This document shows positions 21,951-30,110 of a stretch of DNA of 37,354 bases, piece by piece. The DNA is from a virus. Where the stretch lies: positions 1 to 37,354 of IMG/VR virus record IMGVR_UViG_3300034374_006337; one strand, 5' to 3'. Both the position numbers and the translations under genes were made by a program. Positions within the stretch are counted from its first letter, which is position 1. Each line of letters opens with the position of its first letter. Below the pieces are notes generated by a model, which saw nothing but the letters and a program-made list of their open reading frames with translations, was not told the DNA's origin and did not search any database.

Positions 21951-22065
21951 TGTTTTGATTACAAACAGAGTACATCCAAATCAAATTTCAAGTACATATA
22001 ATAAAAACATTCAAGACGAAATTGATTATTGTCTTGATAAGTATGCTACTATTATTGAGAGTTGA
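21916..22065 (+). pseudogene. C-terminal remnant of a second GT2 glycosyltransferase
   Basis: A 49-codon frame, DLNYGDPIYLNDVLITNRV… then YC-x2-KYATIIES and stop, aligns with the end of the GT2 at 20510 (KYGRPIFLNDVLISNRV… YCKEKYGL). It overlaps the oxygenase's last 35 bases in another frame and has no start or N-terminal half. It is best read as a leftover after the oxygenase gene replaced most of a duplicated GT2. Confidence 0.7.
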
Positions 22066-22070
22066 AAAAA

Positions 22071-22598
22071 ATGCCTAGAAGTGACTACGAAGGAAAGGAT
22101 CAGATTCGCAAATGGATTTCTGATGTAACACCAAAACATAATAAGATTTTAGATATTGCTGTTGGTGAAGGAACCTATCTCAACCTATTCAAGGGTCTTG
22201 AGAACCTTCAGGGATGTGAGTGGTATGGTATTGAAATCTGGGAACCTTGGGTTCCGAAGTATAAACTGAACGAAATCTACGATCAGTTTTATCTACAAGA
22301 TGTAAGGACATTTGATTACAGTAAAGTTGGTCAAACTGATATTACCTTTGCTGGTGATGTTATCGAGCACATGAAAAAAGAAGAAGCACTTAAACTTGTT
22401 AATAATCTTTTAGAAATCTCAGATAATCTATACCTAAGTATTCCCATTATCTACATGCCTCAAGGTGCAGATGAAGGTAATCCTTATGAAGTTCATGTCA
22501 AACCCGATTGGTCACATGAAGAAGTAATGGAATCTTTTCCAAAAATTCAGGGATACTGGGGTGGACCTAAGATTGGAGTTTATCATTTGAAGCGATGA
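22071..22598 (+). CDS. class I SAM-dependent methyltransferase
   Basis: 175 residues from ATG 22071, 5 bp after the remnant's stop. ILDIAVGEG (26-34) is the SAM-binding motif I. VEWYGIEIWEP-like EWYGIEIWEP (motif II acidic residue) and FAGDVIEHM follow, typical of small sugar or lipid methyltransferases. It may O-methylate a glycan residue given the cluster. The ATGA overlap with the GT8 gene suggests coupling. Confidence 0.8.
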   Translation: MPRSDYEGKDQIRKWISDVTPKHNKILDIAVGEGTYLNLFKGLENLQGCEWYGIEIWEPWVPKYKLNEIYDQFYLQDVRTFDYSKVGQTDITFAGDVIEHMKKEEALKLVNNLLEISDNLYLSIPIIYMPQGADEGNPYEVHVKPDWSHEEVMESFPKIQGYWGGPKIGVYHLKR

Positions 22599-23380
22599 AT
22601 ATAGTTACTTGTTCTGATAAGAATTATATTCCTGGTGTTATTGCTCTTTATAACTCCTTGAAAAAAGTTCATGGGTCTGATTATGATTTTTATCTCTTAG
22701 CAGATGGAAAACCAGAAGACTTTAAAGTCTTTGAGGGTACTGATGTAAATGTATTATTCAACCAATCTTTAGACAAAAATCCAAAGGGTGGAGAGTGGAA
22801 AGAAGAATTGCCTTGCATGTATTCAAGAGTTCTTATTCCTAATATATTTGAAGAGAAGTATGAAAGAAGTTTATACTTGGACGCAGATACATTAGTGATT
22901 GGTGATATCTCTGAATTGGATAAAATTAAATTGAAGCATGAGATTGCTGCTTTACCTAACTCTGCATGTTTTAATACAAGCAAAGCAAAGAATAGTTATC
23001 AATTTGAGAAGTGGGATAGACCTGATAGAGAACTATTAAATTATGATAGTATAAATTCCGGTGTTATTCTCTTTAATAATAAAAGATGGGTTGAGAATGA
23101 AATGACTTCTAAGTTTATAGAAGTCATTAACGATACTAGAATCTCTGCTAAGTTTGTCGTTCAAGGTTATATGTCTATAATCTTAAAAGGTAATTTTGAT
23201 TTTCTGGGTAAAAAATATAACAAATCATTATCCAGTGATGTATCATTCTTGAAAGATGACAATAGAATTGTCCATTATATTGGTGGTAGGAGATTAAAGA
23301 AACCCTGGGAATACGGGGAAACAAAACTTGGATATATAAACTATTGGAAACAAAATTATCTTGACGGAAAAATTTTATGA
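22595..23380 (+). CDS. family 8 glycosyltransferase
   Basis: 261 residues. The GT-A fold is marked by VTCSDKNYIPGVIALYNSL at the N-terminus, the DxD metal site in YLDADTLV (D96, D98), DSINSGVILFNNKRW and HYIGGRRLKKPW near residue 226, which is the GT8 His-Gly signature. It transfers a hexose from a UDP- or ADP-sugar. It sits in overlapping frames with both neighbours (4 bp each). Confidence 0.85.
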   Translation: MNIVTCSDKNYIPGVIALYNSLKKVHGSDYDFYLLADGKPEDFKVFEGTDVNVLFNQSLDKNPKGGEWKEELPCMYSRVLIPNIFEEKYERSLYLDADTLVIGDISELDKIKLKHEIAALPNSACFNTSKAKNSYQFEKWDRPDRELLNYDSINSGVILFNNKRWVENEMTSKFIEVINDTRISAKFVVQGYMSIILKGNFDFLGKKYNKSLSSDVSFLKDDNRIVHYIGGRRLKKPWEYGETKLGYINYWKQNYLDGKIL

Positions 23381-24300
23381 AAGTCTTAGTTACAGGTGGA
23401 ATGGGATTCATCGGTCGTTATGTTGTTGAAGAACTTCTTACGAATGGACATACTCCTATCATATTTGATCACCACAGAAGATTAGCAAAAGAATATCCTG
23501 AAGGTGTGGAAGTTTTTCATGGGGACATTATGGATGACGTTGCTGTTACTGAAGCAATGGCACACTGTGAGTCTTGGATTCATTTAGCAGCTGTTCTTGG
23601 AACACAAGAAACAATTAAGAATCCAAGACCTGCTGCAAAATCAAATCTTGTAGGTGGTCTCAATATTCTAGAGGCAGCAGCACAATACAATCTTCCTGGA
23701 ACGTATATTGCTGTTGGAAATCACTGGATGAACAATACTTATTCTATTACAAAGACAATGATTGAAAGATTCATTGACATGTATAACAGGAATAGGGGGA
23801 CGAAGATTAATATTGTCCGTGTTGTTAATGCATATGGTCCAAGGCAACTTGCAGCAGAACCATATGGTTGTGGTAAGGTAAGAAAGATTACCCCTGCATT
23901 TGCTTGTAGGGCAATTTTGGGTCACCCCATTGAAGTTTATGGTGATGGCAAACAAGTCAGTGATATGGTTTATGTTGGTGATGTTGCCAAAGCACTTGTT
24001 AGAGCAACGGAGAAGGCAAAGGAAGGCGTGGTATTCCCCCGTGTTGTAGAGGTTGGCCCCACAGAAAATAAAACTGTCGGTGAGATTGCTGAACTTATCA
24101 ATGAGATTGCTGGTGGTAAATCTGAGATTGTGAATTTACCAATGAGACCAGGTGAGAATGTTGGTGATAGAGTTACTGCAGATAACTCAACTCTTAGTCT
24201 TGTTGAAATGGATCCACTAGATCTAGTTCCTTTGAGAGAAGGTATGGAAAAAACAGTTGCTTATTTTGATCAATACTTAACGGAAACAAATCAAAAATGA
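23377..24300 (+). CDS. SDR NAD-dependent epimerase/dehydratase
   Basis: 307 residues. N-terminal GGMGFIG (7-13) NAD-binding motif and Y122-x3-K126 (YSITK). The usual catalytic Ser/Thr segment before it is replaced by VGNHWMNN, so the active site is unusual, and no obvious Ser stands in its place. AYGPRQ, VYGDGKQVSDMVYVGDVAKAL and the C-terminal half fit the UDP-glucose 4-epimerase/dTDP-glucose 4,6-dehydratase superfamily. It would interconvert a nucleotide sugar for the cluster. Overlaps neighbours by 4 bp on each side. Confidence 0.85.
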   Translation: MKVLVTGGMGFIGRYVVEELLTNGHTPIIFDHHRRLAKEYPEGVEVFHGDIMDDVAVTEAMAHCESWIHLAAVLGTQETIKNPRPAAKSNLVGGLNILEAAAQYNLPGTYIAVGNHWMNNTYSITKTMIERFIDMYNRNRGTKINIVRVVNAYGPRQLAAEPYGCGKVRKITPAFACRAILGHPIEVYGDGKQVSDMVYVGDVAKALVRATEKAKEGVVFPRVVEVGPTENKTVGEIAELINEIAGGKSEIVNLPMRPGENVGDRVTADNSTLSLVEMDPLDLVPLREGMEKTVAYFDQYLTETNQK

Positions 24301-25019
24301 ACATTGAGTTGAAGGATATATCTGGAACTTTTCCCTCAGAACCATGTGTATTTGCTGCTTGTGATAGCAAATACTTTTTGGATCATGCATCTCCCTTTTG
24401 CAATTCTGCACACAAGGCAAATATGCCTTGCCATGTTCATATTGTAAATCCAAGTGAAGAAGTACTTAAGCAGTGTGAGATCTATAAGCAAAAGATCTCA
24501 ACTCCACTGACCTTCACTTATAATTATATGGATATTCCAGAAGATTCTGATGCAATGAAGTGTACTTATGCATCCTTAAGGTTCTTTGTTCTTCCACATC
24601 TTCTGGAAAAAATTGAAAAGATCATGGTCCTTGACATTGATTGTATGGTCATGAAGAGTTTTATCTTTCCAGAAAAACCCTGTGGTCTTTTTGTGAGACA
24701 ACCAGTAACTTATCTTACTGATTGGATTCGAGAGGGCACTAAGATTGCTGCTGGTATTGTTTACTTTGATAAGTCATACATTGATAAGACTAAGAAGTTG
24801 ATTGAGATTATTAACTCTCTACCAAAGACTTGGTATGCAGATCAGGTAGCATTGAATAAACTTCTCACTGAGCATATCAATCACGAAGATGTATTTGTAT
24901 TTAATGGTAACTTTATGGATTGGAACTTCATAGAAGGAACAGTTATCTGGACAGGAAAAGGTAAGAGTAAGTATGATAATCCAAAGTATGTTGCTATGAA
25001 ACAAGCAATGTCATTATGA
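24297..25019 (+). CDS. GT-A-fold glycosyltransferase, family 8-like
   Basis: 240 residues with CVFAACDSKYFLDHASPFCNSAHKA (sugar-nucleotide half), a DxD site in VLDIDCMVM (D113, D115), and WYADQVALNKLL (donor-side acid) near residue 180. Short relative to GT8 but with the same elements. Specificity unknown. Overlaps the epimerase (ATGA) and the next small gene by 4 bp. Confidence 0.78.
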   Translation: MNIELKDISGTFPSEPCVFAACDSKYFLDHASPFCNSAHKANMPCHVHIVNPSEEVLKQCEIYKQKISTPLTFTYNYMDIPEDSDAMKCTYASLRFFVLPHLLEKIEKIMVLDIDCMVMKSFIFPEKPCGLFVRQPVTYLTDWIREGTKIAAGIVYFDKSYIDKTKKLIEIINSLPKTWYADQVALNKLLTEHINHEDVFVFNGNFMDWNFIEGTVIWTGKGKSKYDNPKYVAMKQAMSL

Positions 25020-25270
25020 TAAGAAATATCCATATTTGGTTGTGGGGTGTAGTTGCCGAGATAGAGTATGTTCTATACCCGTGGAAGAAAAAGAATCCCC
25101 CTCAGTGGGCAGTTGACAGATACAAACTTGATAATGGTATGGTGGAAAATATAGATAATGAGTACCTGTATTTTGATTGGTTAAAATCACAAGAACAAAA
25201 AATTCAAAAGATTGAAGAAAACATTATTTTTATTACAAAAGAACTGGGGGAATTGAAAAATGGCAAATGA
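25016..25270 (+). CDS. small membrane-associated protein with coiled coil
   Basis: 84 residues: short hydrophobic N-terminus (IHIWLWGVVAEIEYVLYPW), then a basic/Pro segment (KKKNPPQW) and a C-terminal coiled coil (SQEQKIQKIEENIIFITKELGELK). It could anchor glycosyltransferases at the membrane, but this is only a layout argument. Overlaps the methyltransferase gene by 11 bp. Confidence 0.6.
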   Translation: MIRNIHIWLWGVVAEIEYVLYPWKKKNPPQWAVDRYKLDNGMVENIDNEYLYFDWLKSQEQKIQKIEENIIFITKELGELKNGK

Positions 25271-25904
25271 ACTGGTAGAAATCATTGAAAAATATAACAT
25301 GAATGGTTTCCAAGGGAGCTACAGTTCTTCTGGAAAACATCTTGGTGGATGGGGAACTGATAAGAATGATTGGCATGGGTACTGTGATTATTATGTAGAA
25401 GCACTTACAAGATTTAAAGATAGTGAAGTTTCTGTATTGGAAATTGGAACTAACTATGGATGTTCTGCTATTTTATGGCACGACTTTCTCCCAAAATCTA
25501 AAATGCTTCTTCTTGATATTCAAGAGACTATGAATGCAAAGTGTTGGGAGATCATGGATAATGATCGATTTACATATGCCAACTGTGATGCCTATGATGA
25601 AGACACTCCCGAAGAAGTACGTGGGGTTGTTCCTGGTGGATTCGATATCATCTTCGATGATGGTCCACATACTGTAAAGTCTCAACAGGAATGTATTGAA
25701 TACTATCTTCCAATGTTGAATAACAATGGAACTATGTTCATTGAAGATATCCAAAGTGTTGATGACTTTGATGAGTTGCAGAATACTTTTGATGAAGTAA
25801 AAGGAACTCTTCCTGGAAATTATTCATGTGAAAGAGTTGATCTGAGATATGTTAAAGATAGGTACGATGATTTAATTTTTGTTATTAATCGAGTTGATGA
25901 ATGA
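25260..25904 (+). CDS. class I SAM-dependent methyltransferase (sugar O-methyltransferase-like)
   Basis: 214 residues. VLEIGTNYG (59-67) is the SAM motif, preceded by HYxDYY-type aromatic residues (HGYCDYYVEAL). DIIFDDGPHTVKSQQ and MFIEDIQSVDD carry acidic residues typical of metal-dependent sugar O-methyltransferases or cephalosporin-hydroxylase-like proteins. Overlaps its neighbours by 4-11 bp. Confidence 0.78.
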   Translation: MANELVEIIEKYNMNGFQGSYSSSGKHLGGWGTDKNDWHGYCDYYVEALTRFKDSEVSVLEIGTNYGCSAILWHDFLPKSKMLLLDIQETMNAKCWEIMDNDRFTYANCDAYDEDTPEEVRGVVPGGFDIIFDDGPHTVKSQQECIEYYLPMLNNNGTMFIEDIQSVDDFDELQNTFDEVKGTLPGNYSCERVDLRYVKDRYDDLIFVINRVDE

Positions 25905-26872
25905 AAAGTATAATTTTATGTACAATGACTAGGAATCATCTTAGGTTTTTGATTCCTATGATTGAAACTATATGTGATATGGGTCATGAAGTTTTATTGT
26001 ATACAAATTTTGGTGAGATTGGAAATGATACCCTTTCATATAAAGTCAATGAGTTTTCTGAAAAGTATAAAAGGTTTTATGTTTTAGATTTACGTGATGA
26101 AGAAAGAGTAATAGATTATTCTAAAGGTGCTAACTCAATGTTAGTTACTTCAGGAACCAGTAACGTTTATCATAGTATTGATTATAATCTTTGCAAAAAA
26201 GTTAAGTGTAAGACCTTTGCAATACAACATGGAATATCTCAAGAGGGGATAACTCGACTACCAAAATATCATTTCAGTGCAGATAAAGTAATTGCATGGA
26301 TTAAAGAAGAAAATCTTCATCCAGATGTTTCTACACCAAAAGAAAAATTTATTTTTGTAGGTGTTCCAGATCATTATTATGACAGTGATATGACTCCAAT
26401 CGAGGATTCAAAAGTATTTTTCTTTACCAATGGATTTGATAAACCTAATGATCAGGACATTAAATTAGATACCAGTAAAGGTGAATGGAAGGGTATATAT
26501 ACTACAAAATGGAAAGAAGAAACCTGGGATAAGATTCTTACTTTGTCTCATGGTTCTTGTTATTTTGTGAGACATCCAACATGCAGTGGGGGAAAAATAC
26601 ATCCAAAACTTTCATATCTTCTCAAGAAGAAAAATATGCATCTGGTTGATAACACATGGTTATCAGAGAATAACATTAATAGATCTCAATTATATTCAAT
26701 TGCATCAAAATATTATGTAACCTATCCATCAAGTTGTTGGGTTGATTGTATGCTAAATGATGTTGACTATGAAGTCTTTGTAGATTATAATTCTAACGTT
26801 GATATCTTATTTGAAGAGTCCCTATGTGGAATCAATAAGACAAATGAAATCTGTAATCTATTATTAGAATGA
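25901..26872 (+). CDS. putative GT-B-fold glycosyl/phosphosugar transferase
   Basis: 323 residues with a Rossmann-like N-terminus (KSIILCTMTRNHLRFLIPMIETICDMGHEVLLYTN), FAIQHGISQEG (a motif seen in GT-B and CDP-glycerol-type transferases), IFVGVPDHYY, and a C-terminal half with WVDCMLNDVDYEVFVDYN that could be the donor-binding domain. Placement in the cluster supports glycan assembly. The exact family is not clear. Confidence 0.6.
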   Translation: MKSIILCTMTRNHLRFLIPMIETICDMGHEVLLYTNFGEIGNDTLSYKVNEFSEKYKRFYVLDLRDEERVIDYSKGANSMLVTSGTSNVYHSIDYNLCKKVKCKTFAIQHGISQEGITRLPKYHFSADKVIAWIKEENLHPDVSTPKEKFIFVGVPDHYYDSDMTPIEDSKVFFFTNGFDKPNDQDIKLDTSKGEWKGIYTTKWKEETWDKILTLSHGSCYFVRHPTCSGGKIHPKLSYLLKKKNMHLVDNTWLSENNINRSQLYSIASKYYVTYPSSCWVDCMLNDVDYEVFVDYNSNVDILFEESLCGINKTNEICNLLLE

Positions 26873-27246
26873 AGCAAGGAAAAGTGTGGGGTATGACGGA
26901 ACTTATCTGTGCAAATCATGCATTGGAATTCCATCGTATCGATTTTAAAAAGGGTGGTGTTTGCTCAAAACACAAGCATAAGTTTAAATGGAATGGTTTT
27001 TATGTTGTTTCTGGTAAATTATTGATTCGTAACTGGAGGCACTGTCAGGATCTTCTTGATGAAACTATTCTTGGTCCTGGAGAATTCAATGCTGTTGAAC
27101 CGGGATATTATCATCAGTTTGAAGCACTTGAAGATGGTCTTGCCTTTGAGATATACTGGGCAGAGTTTGACCATAATGATATTGAAAGAGAACATTTCGG
27201 ATTTAATAGAAATCTAAAACCAGAAGGACGTGTAGAAGAGACATGA
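26869..27246 (+). CDS. cupin-domain protein
   Basis: 125 residues with cupin motif 1-like H-x-H (SKHKHKFKWNGFYVVSGKLLI) and motif 2-like VEPGYYHQFEA. Cupins bind metals and act as sugar isomerases or epimerases. It may process a nucleotide sugar for the cluster. No catalytic specificity can be read. Overlaps the flanking genes by 4 bp each. Confidence 0.75.
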   Translation: MKQGKVWGMTELICANHALEFHRIDFKKGGVCSKHKHKFKWNGFYVVSGKLLIRNWRHCQDLLDETILGPGEFNAVEPGYYHQFEALEDGLAFEIYWAEFDHNDIEREHFGFNRNLKPEGRVEET

Positions 27247-28055
27247 TAGGTTTTAATCATCTTGGAAGACTGGGACAACTCGGTAATCAGATGTTCCAGT
27301 ATGCGGCAACCAAAGGTATTGCTAGAAAATTAGGTGTTCCATATACCATACCAGATCATACTGAATCTATAAGGGATGCTCTCGGTAATAATTTGCACAT
27401 CGAATTGTTTAAATGTTTTAATTTCAAACCAGAGAATACTGGATTGATTCCCTCTGATAAATTCTTATCGGAGGAAGGATTTCACTATCAGAATAAATTT
27501 TTTAATGCTGATAGGAGGAATGATTTTTCACTCTATGGTTTCTTTCAGACGGAGAAATACTTCAAACATATTGAGGATGAGATTCGTCAGGACTTCAAGT
27601 TCAACTCAACTATTCAAGGAGAGTGTGAACCTATTGTTGATGAAATATTTGATCAAGGTCCTATTGCTTTACACATTCGTAGGGGAGACTTTCTGATCAA
27701 TAGTGGAAATCACCATAACCTTTCATTGGATTATTATGAGGAAGCACTAAGTAAGTTTGCTCCAGATCGGGAAGTGATTTTATTTTCTGATGATATATTC
27801 TGGGCTTGCTCTCAAGAACTATTCAAACCTGATAGATTCATTATGTCCGAGGGTAACAGTTCTTATCACGATCTTTATATGATGACTCAGTGTAGTGACT
27901 TTATTATTGCTAACTCTACTTTCTCATGGTGGGGTGCATGGTTAGGAAACACTGGTAGAGTGATTGCTCCCTATAAATGGTTTGGTCCTAATAATGCACA
28001 CTTAAATACTCAAGACTTGTATCCTAAACACTGGGAGATTATTGATAATGGATAG
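27243..28055 (+). CDS. family 11 alpha-1,2-fucosyltransferase-like protein
   Basis: 270 residues. GRLGQLGNQMFQYAA (8-22) and HIRRGDF (144-150) are the GT11 donor-binding signatures, with IANSTFSWWGAWLG near the C-terminus. It would transfer L-fucose (or L-galactose) from GDP-sugar, which agrees with the GDP-mannose 3,5-epimerase at the head of the cluster. All three conserved blocks are intact. Starts within the cupin stop. Confidence 0.9.
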   Translation: MIGFNHLGRLGQLGNQMFQYAATKGIARKLGVPYTIPDHTESIRDALGNNLHIELFKCFNFKPENTGLIPSDKFLSEEGFHYQNKFFNADRRNDFSLYGFFQTEKYFKHIEDEIRQDFKFNSTIQGECEPIVDEIFDQGPIALHIRRGDFLINSGNHHNLSLDYYEEALSKFAPDREVILFSDDIFWACSQELFKPDRFIMSEGNSSYHDLYMMTQCSDFIIANSTFSWWGAWLGNTGRVIAPYKWFGPNNAHLNTQDLYPKHWEIIDNG

Positions 28056-28845
28056 AAATAAGGCTGTCTATAAGTTAAAAAACTTTGGTCCTGTTTATTG
28101 TATCAATTTGGATGATGCAGAGGATAGGTGGAATTGGATGGAAGACCAGTTTAAATACTGGGAAGTCGATAACTACACACGTATTGCAGCATACGATGGA
28201 CGTGAGGATGATCTTGGATCTATCCTAAAAGGAAAGTATCCTGACATGATGTCATCACGAGAGATTGGATGTACAACCTCACACCTAAAAGCACTGAAGC
28301 ATTACTTAGACACATCTGATTCTCCATATGCAATTATTATGGAAGATGATTGTGATCTTTCTGTTGCTAAGTATTGGAACTTCACATGGTCTGAAATCTA
28401 TGGGCATTTCCCATATGACTGGGATGTAGTACAACTTGCAATTATTTGTACGGGTGATCTTCACGTTAAACTTCACAAGAGATTTGTGAATGACTTTTCA
28501 ACTGCTTGTTATGCAATTTCTAGGTATCATGCAGAGAAACTCGTAAGGTTGCATTGTAGAGGAAACTATTATAAGATTGATCAGGGTGTCAAACCAAGAC
28601 CAGTAGCAGATGATTTGGTTTACAACTCTGGTAATACCTTTGCGATTCCTCTTCTCCTTTACAAAGTTGAGTTTCCTTCTGCAATTCACCAAGATCATGT
28701 TCACATTTTCCACAAACAAAGTCATGATGGACTCTGGCATTTCTGGGAACAGAATGGAGCACGATTATCTGCTTCAGATATTATGAATTATGATCCATAT
28801 CTTGGTCGCGTGACAGAAGGATCAAAACCAGTTGACAAAACTTAA
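28048..28845 (+). CDS. family 25 (LPS biosynthesis) glycosyltransferase
   Basis: 265 residues from ATG 28048, with GGGAG 28033 upstream. An in-frame TTG at 28042 is less likely. YCINLDDAEDRWNWM (17-31) and EIGCTTSHLKAL are GT25 signatures, with an acidic EDD triad (99-101) and a long C-terminal half. It likely extends the glycan outside the core. Overlaps the fucosyltransferase by 8 bp. The hli promoter begins inside its 3' end. Confidence 0.83.
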   Translation: MDRNKAVYKLKNFGPVYCINLDDAEDRWNWMEDQFKYWEVDNYTRIAAYDGREDDLGSILKGKYPDMMSSREIGCTTSHLKALKHYLDTSDSPYAIIMEDDCDLSVAKYWNFTWSEIYGHFPYDWDVVQLAIICTGDLHVKLHKRFVNDFSTACYAISRYHAEKLVRLHCRGNYYKIDQGVKPRPVADDLVYNSGNTFAIPLLLYKVEFPSAIHQDHVHIFHKQSHDGLWHFWEQNGARLSASDIMNYDPYLGRVTEGSKPVDKT

Positions 28846-28860
28846 TGTTTACTATATAAT
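28832..28860 (+). promoter_or_regulatory. perfect sigma70 promoter TTGACA-N17-TATAAT
   Basis: Exact consensus with 17-bp spacing, overlapping the end of the GT25 gene and 26 bp before the hli ATG. It separates the light/electron-transport block from the sugar cluster. Confidence 0.88.
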
Positions 28861-28886
28861 TATGTTGTAATTCTTTACAAGAGTAA

Positions 28887-29096
28887 ATGACTGTTACTAC
28901 TGAAGACGGTGGACGCCAAAACATGTTTGCCAGTGAACCACAAATGTATATCTCTAAGACCGACGCAGAGCGTTACGGTTATGAGACATATGCAGAACGT
29001 GCAGAAAAAATGAATGGTCGCTTCGCAATGATGGGAATTATTGCTGGGTTTCTTTCATATGCAATCACAGGCAAATTCTTTTTTGGACTTGTATGA
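28887..29096 (+). CDS. hli: high-light-inducible protein
   Basis: 69 residues. ERAEKMNGRFAMMG (37-50) is the chlorophyll-binding-protein motif (ExxxRxNGRxAM), followed by one membrane helix ([19 protein letters not shown]). Hlips bind pigments and protect photosystem II during infection under high light. Behind a perfect sigma70 promoter. The stop overlaps the next ATG (ATGA). Confidence 0.95.
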   Translation: MTVTTEDGGRQNMFASEPQMYISKTDAERYGYETYAERAEKMNGRFAMMGIIAGFLSYAITGKFFFGLV

Positions 29097-29197
29097 CTAG
29101 TTACTTGACAATTGGACATTTTATCTTTACAATAACGAGCATTGCCTTCCTTGTATTGTTGGCATACTCTGTAGAAAATTTATCTGAAACTTACTAA
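29093..29197 (+). CDS. 34-residue single-membrane-helix micro-protein
   Basis: [20 protein letters not shown]… with one hydrophobic helix ([18 protein letters not shown]) and an acidic tail. It begins at ATGA within the hli stop and ends at TAATG with the ferredoxin start, so translation could run continuously from hli to petF. It contains a sigma70-type promoter, which could instead mean the DNA is regulatory and the frame incidental. It recalls small photosystem subunits in size but has no specific match. Confidence 0.5.
   Translation: MTSYLTIGHFIFTITSIAFLVLLAYSVENLSETY
29105..29133 (+). promoter_or_regulatory. sigma70-type promoter TTGACA-N17-TACAAT
   Basis: Perfect -35, one mismatch at -10, 17-bp spacer. 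Lies within the micro-ORF and 64 bp before the ferredoxin ATG. Confidence 0.5.
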
Positions 29198-29490
29198 TGG
29201 AATTTAATGTTACTTTTCGTGCTCCTGACGGCACAGAAACAAATGTAACCTGTCAAGATGATCAGTATCTTCTTGATGCTGCTGAAGAGGGTGGTCTGGA
29301 TCTAAATTATTCTTGTCGTGCAGGTGCTTGTTCATCTTGTGCAAGCAAGATCGTATCCGGCACAGTTGATCAAAGCGATCAATCTTTCTTGGATGATGAT
29401 CAGATTGAAGAGGGGTTTGTTCTTACATGTGTAGCATATCCAACTTCTGATATTGTAATTGAAACCGAACAAGAGGAAAATCTTTACTGA
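29197..29490 (+). CDS. petF: plant-type [2Fe-2S] ferredoxin
   Basis: 97 residues with C40, C45, C48 (CRAGACSSC) and C78, the four ligands of a plant/cyanobacterial-type [2Fe-2S] cluster. Acidic overall, as needed for docking to redox partners. Phage ferredoxins may feed phage or host reductive enzymes during infection. Same strand as and coupled with hli. Overlaps the next gene by 1 bp (TGATG). Confidence 0.95.
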   Translation: MEFNVTFRAPDGTETNVTCQDDQYLLDAAEEGGLDLNYSCRAGACSSCASKIVSGTVDQSDQSFLDDDQIEEGFVLTCVAYPTSDIVIETEQEENLY

Positions 29491-29831
29491 TGCACGGAAA
29501 TCTTGAACCTGAAGATCGAGTATTGAGCACTTCATCTGTTTATGAAATGATCTCTTCTCTTATCCAAAAATATGAGTGGGAAGATGGTGATGATATCGTG
29601 GTTGAATCAGCAGGTGTTTCAATCTCTGGCATTGATGTTGGTGAGAACTACAATAAAAAGTGGCAATCACCAATTGGAACTCGTAAGTATAATAAGGATG
29701 CTTTCATTGTTATTAAAAACCTTTCGAAAAATCCATTTGAACCTTCTAAACCTATGGGTGACGAATTCAATCCTAAGCATACCTACGAACCAGTTAGCAA
29801 ACGCAATGCCGAATCCCAATCAACTTTATGA
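29490..29831 (+). CDS. conserved cyanophage protein
   Basis: 113 residues, acidic (DGDDIVVESAGVSISGID) with a basic middle and a Pro-containing tail (SKNPFEPSKPMGDEFNPKHTY). No membrane span or known domain. Coupled to ferredoxin by TGATG and overlapping the next gene by 26 bp. Function unknown. Confidence 0.7.
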   Translation: MHGNLEPEDRVLSTSSVYEMISSLIQKYEWEDGDDIVVESAGVSISGIDVGENYNKKWQSPIGTRKYNKDAFIVIKNLSKNPFEPSKPMGDEFNPKHTYEPVSKRNAESQSTL

Positions 29832-29976
29832 AGATATGAAAAGACTTAATTCATTATATGAGGAACTCTGTTGGGACCATGATGATGAATTAGTCTTTAC
29901 TCACGAAAACAACAAAGTCATTATTTACAATAAAACACAGGAGAAAAACAATGAACGAAAACGCAGAACGTATTAA
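29806..29976 (+). CDS. small conserved cyanophage protein
   Basis: 56 residues from ATG 29806. The frame is open far upstream, but that part is antiphase to the preceding gene. Sequence MPNPNQLYEDMKRLNSLYEELCWDHDDELVFTHENNKVIIYN forms a helix plus beta hairpin, with a basic tail (KNNERKRRTY). It overlaps the short hli gene by 26 bp. Function unknown. Confidence 0.65.
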   Translation: MPNPNQLYEDMKRLNSLYEELCWDHDDELVFTHENNKVIIYNKTQEKNNERKRRTY

Positions 29977-30058
29977 TGGTTGGGCAGCAATGCTCGGAAT
30001 CGTAGCAGCAATGGGTGCATATGCCCTTACTGGCGACCTGATCCCTGGAATTTGGTAG
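29951..30058 (+). CDS. hli: short high-light-inducible protein
   Basis: 35 residues: ENAERINGWAAMLGIVAAMG carries the ExxxRxNGxxAMLG chlorophyll-binding helix, and the protein ends LIPGIW. AGGAG lies 7 bp before the ATG. Typical short cyanophage Hlip. A second copy of the C-terminus (IIPGIW) is found 490 bp downstream after an HNH gene, evidence that the gene's 3' end was rebuilt when the HNH element inserted. Confidence 0.92.
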   Translation: MNENAERINGWAAMLGIVAAMGAYALTGDLIPGIW

Positions 30059-30062
30059 ATTT

Positions 30063-30110
30063 ATTACGCAACTACTTATTTTTATAAATAATTAAAAGTA
30101 GTTGCGTAAT
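30063..30110. repeat. 15-bp perfect inverted repeat around a late promoter
   Basis: ATTACGCAACTACTT (30063-30077) pairs with AAGTAGTTGCGTAAT (30096-30110) across 18 nt. The right arm ends 3 bp before the HNH start codon, so read-through RNA would fold over the ribosome-binding region. RNA started at the internal late promoter would lack the left arm. Confidence 0.85.
30083..30090 (+). promoter_or_regulatory. T4-type late promoter TATAAATA
   Basis: Exact match in the loop of the 15-bp inverted repeat, 24 bp before the HNH ATG at 30114. Confidence 0.75.
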
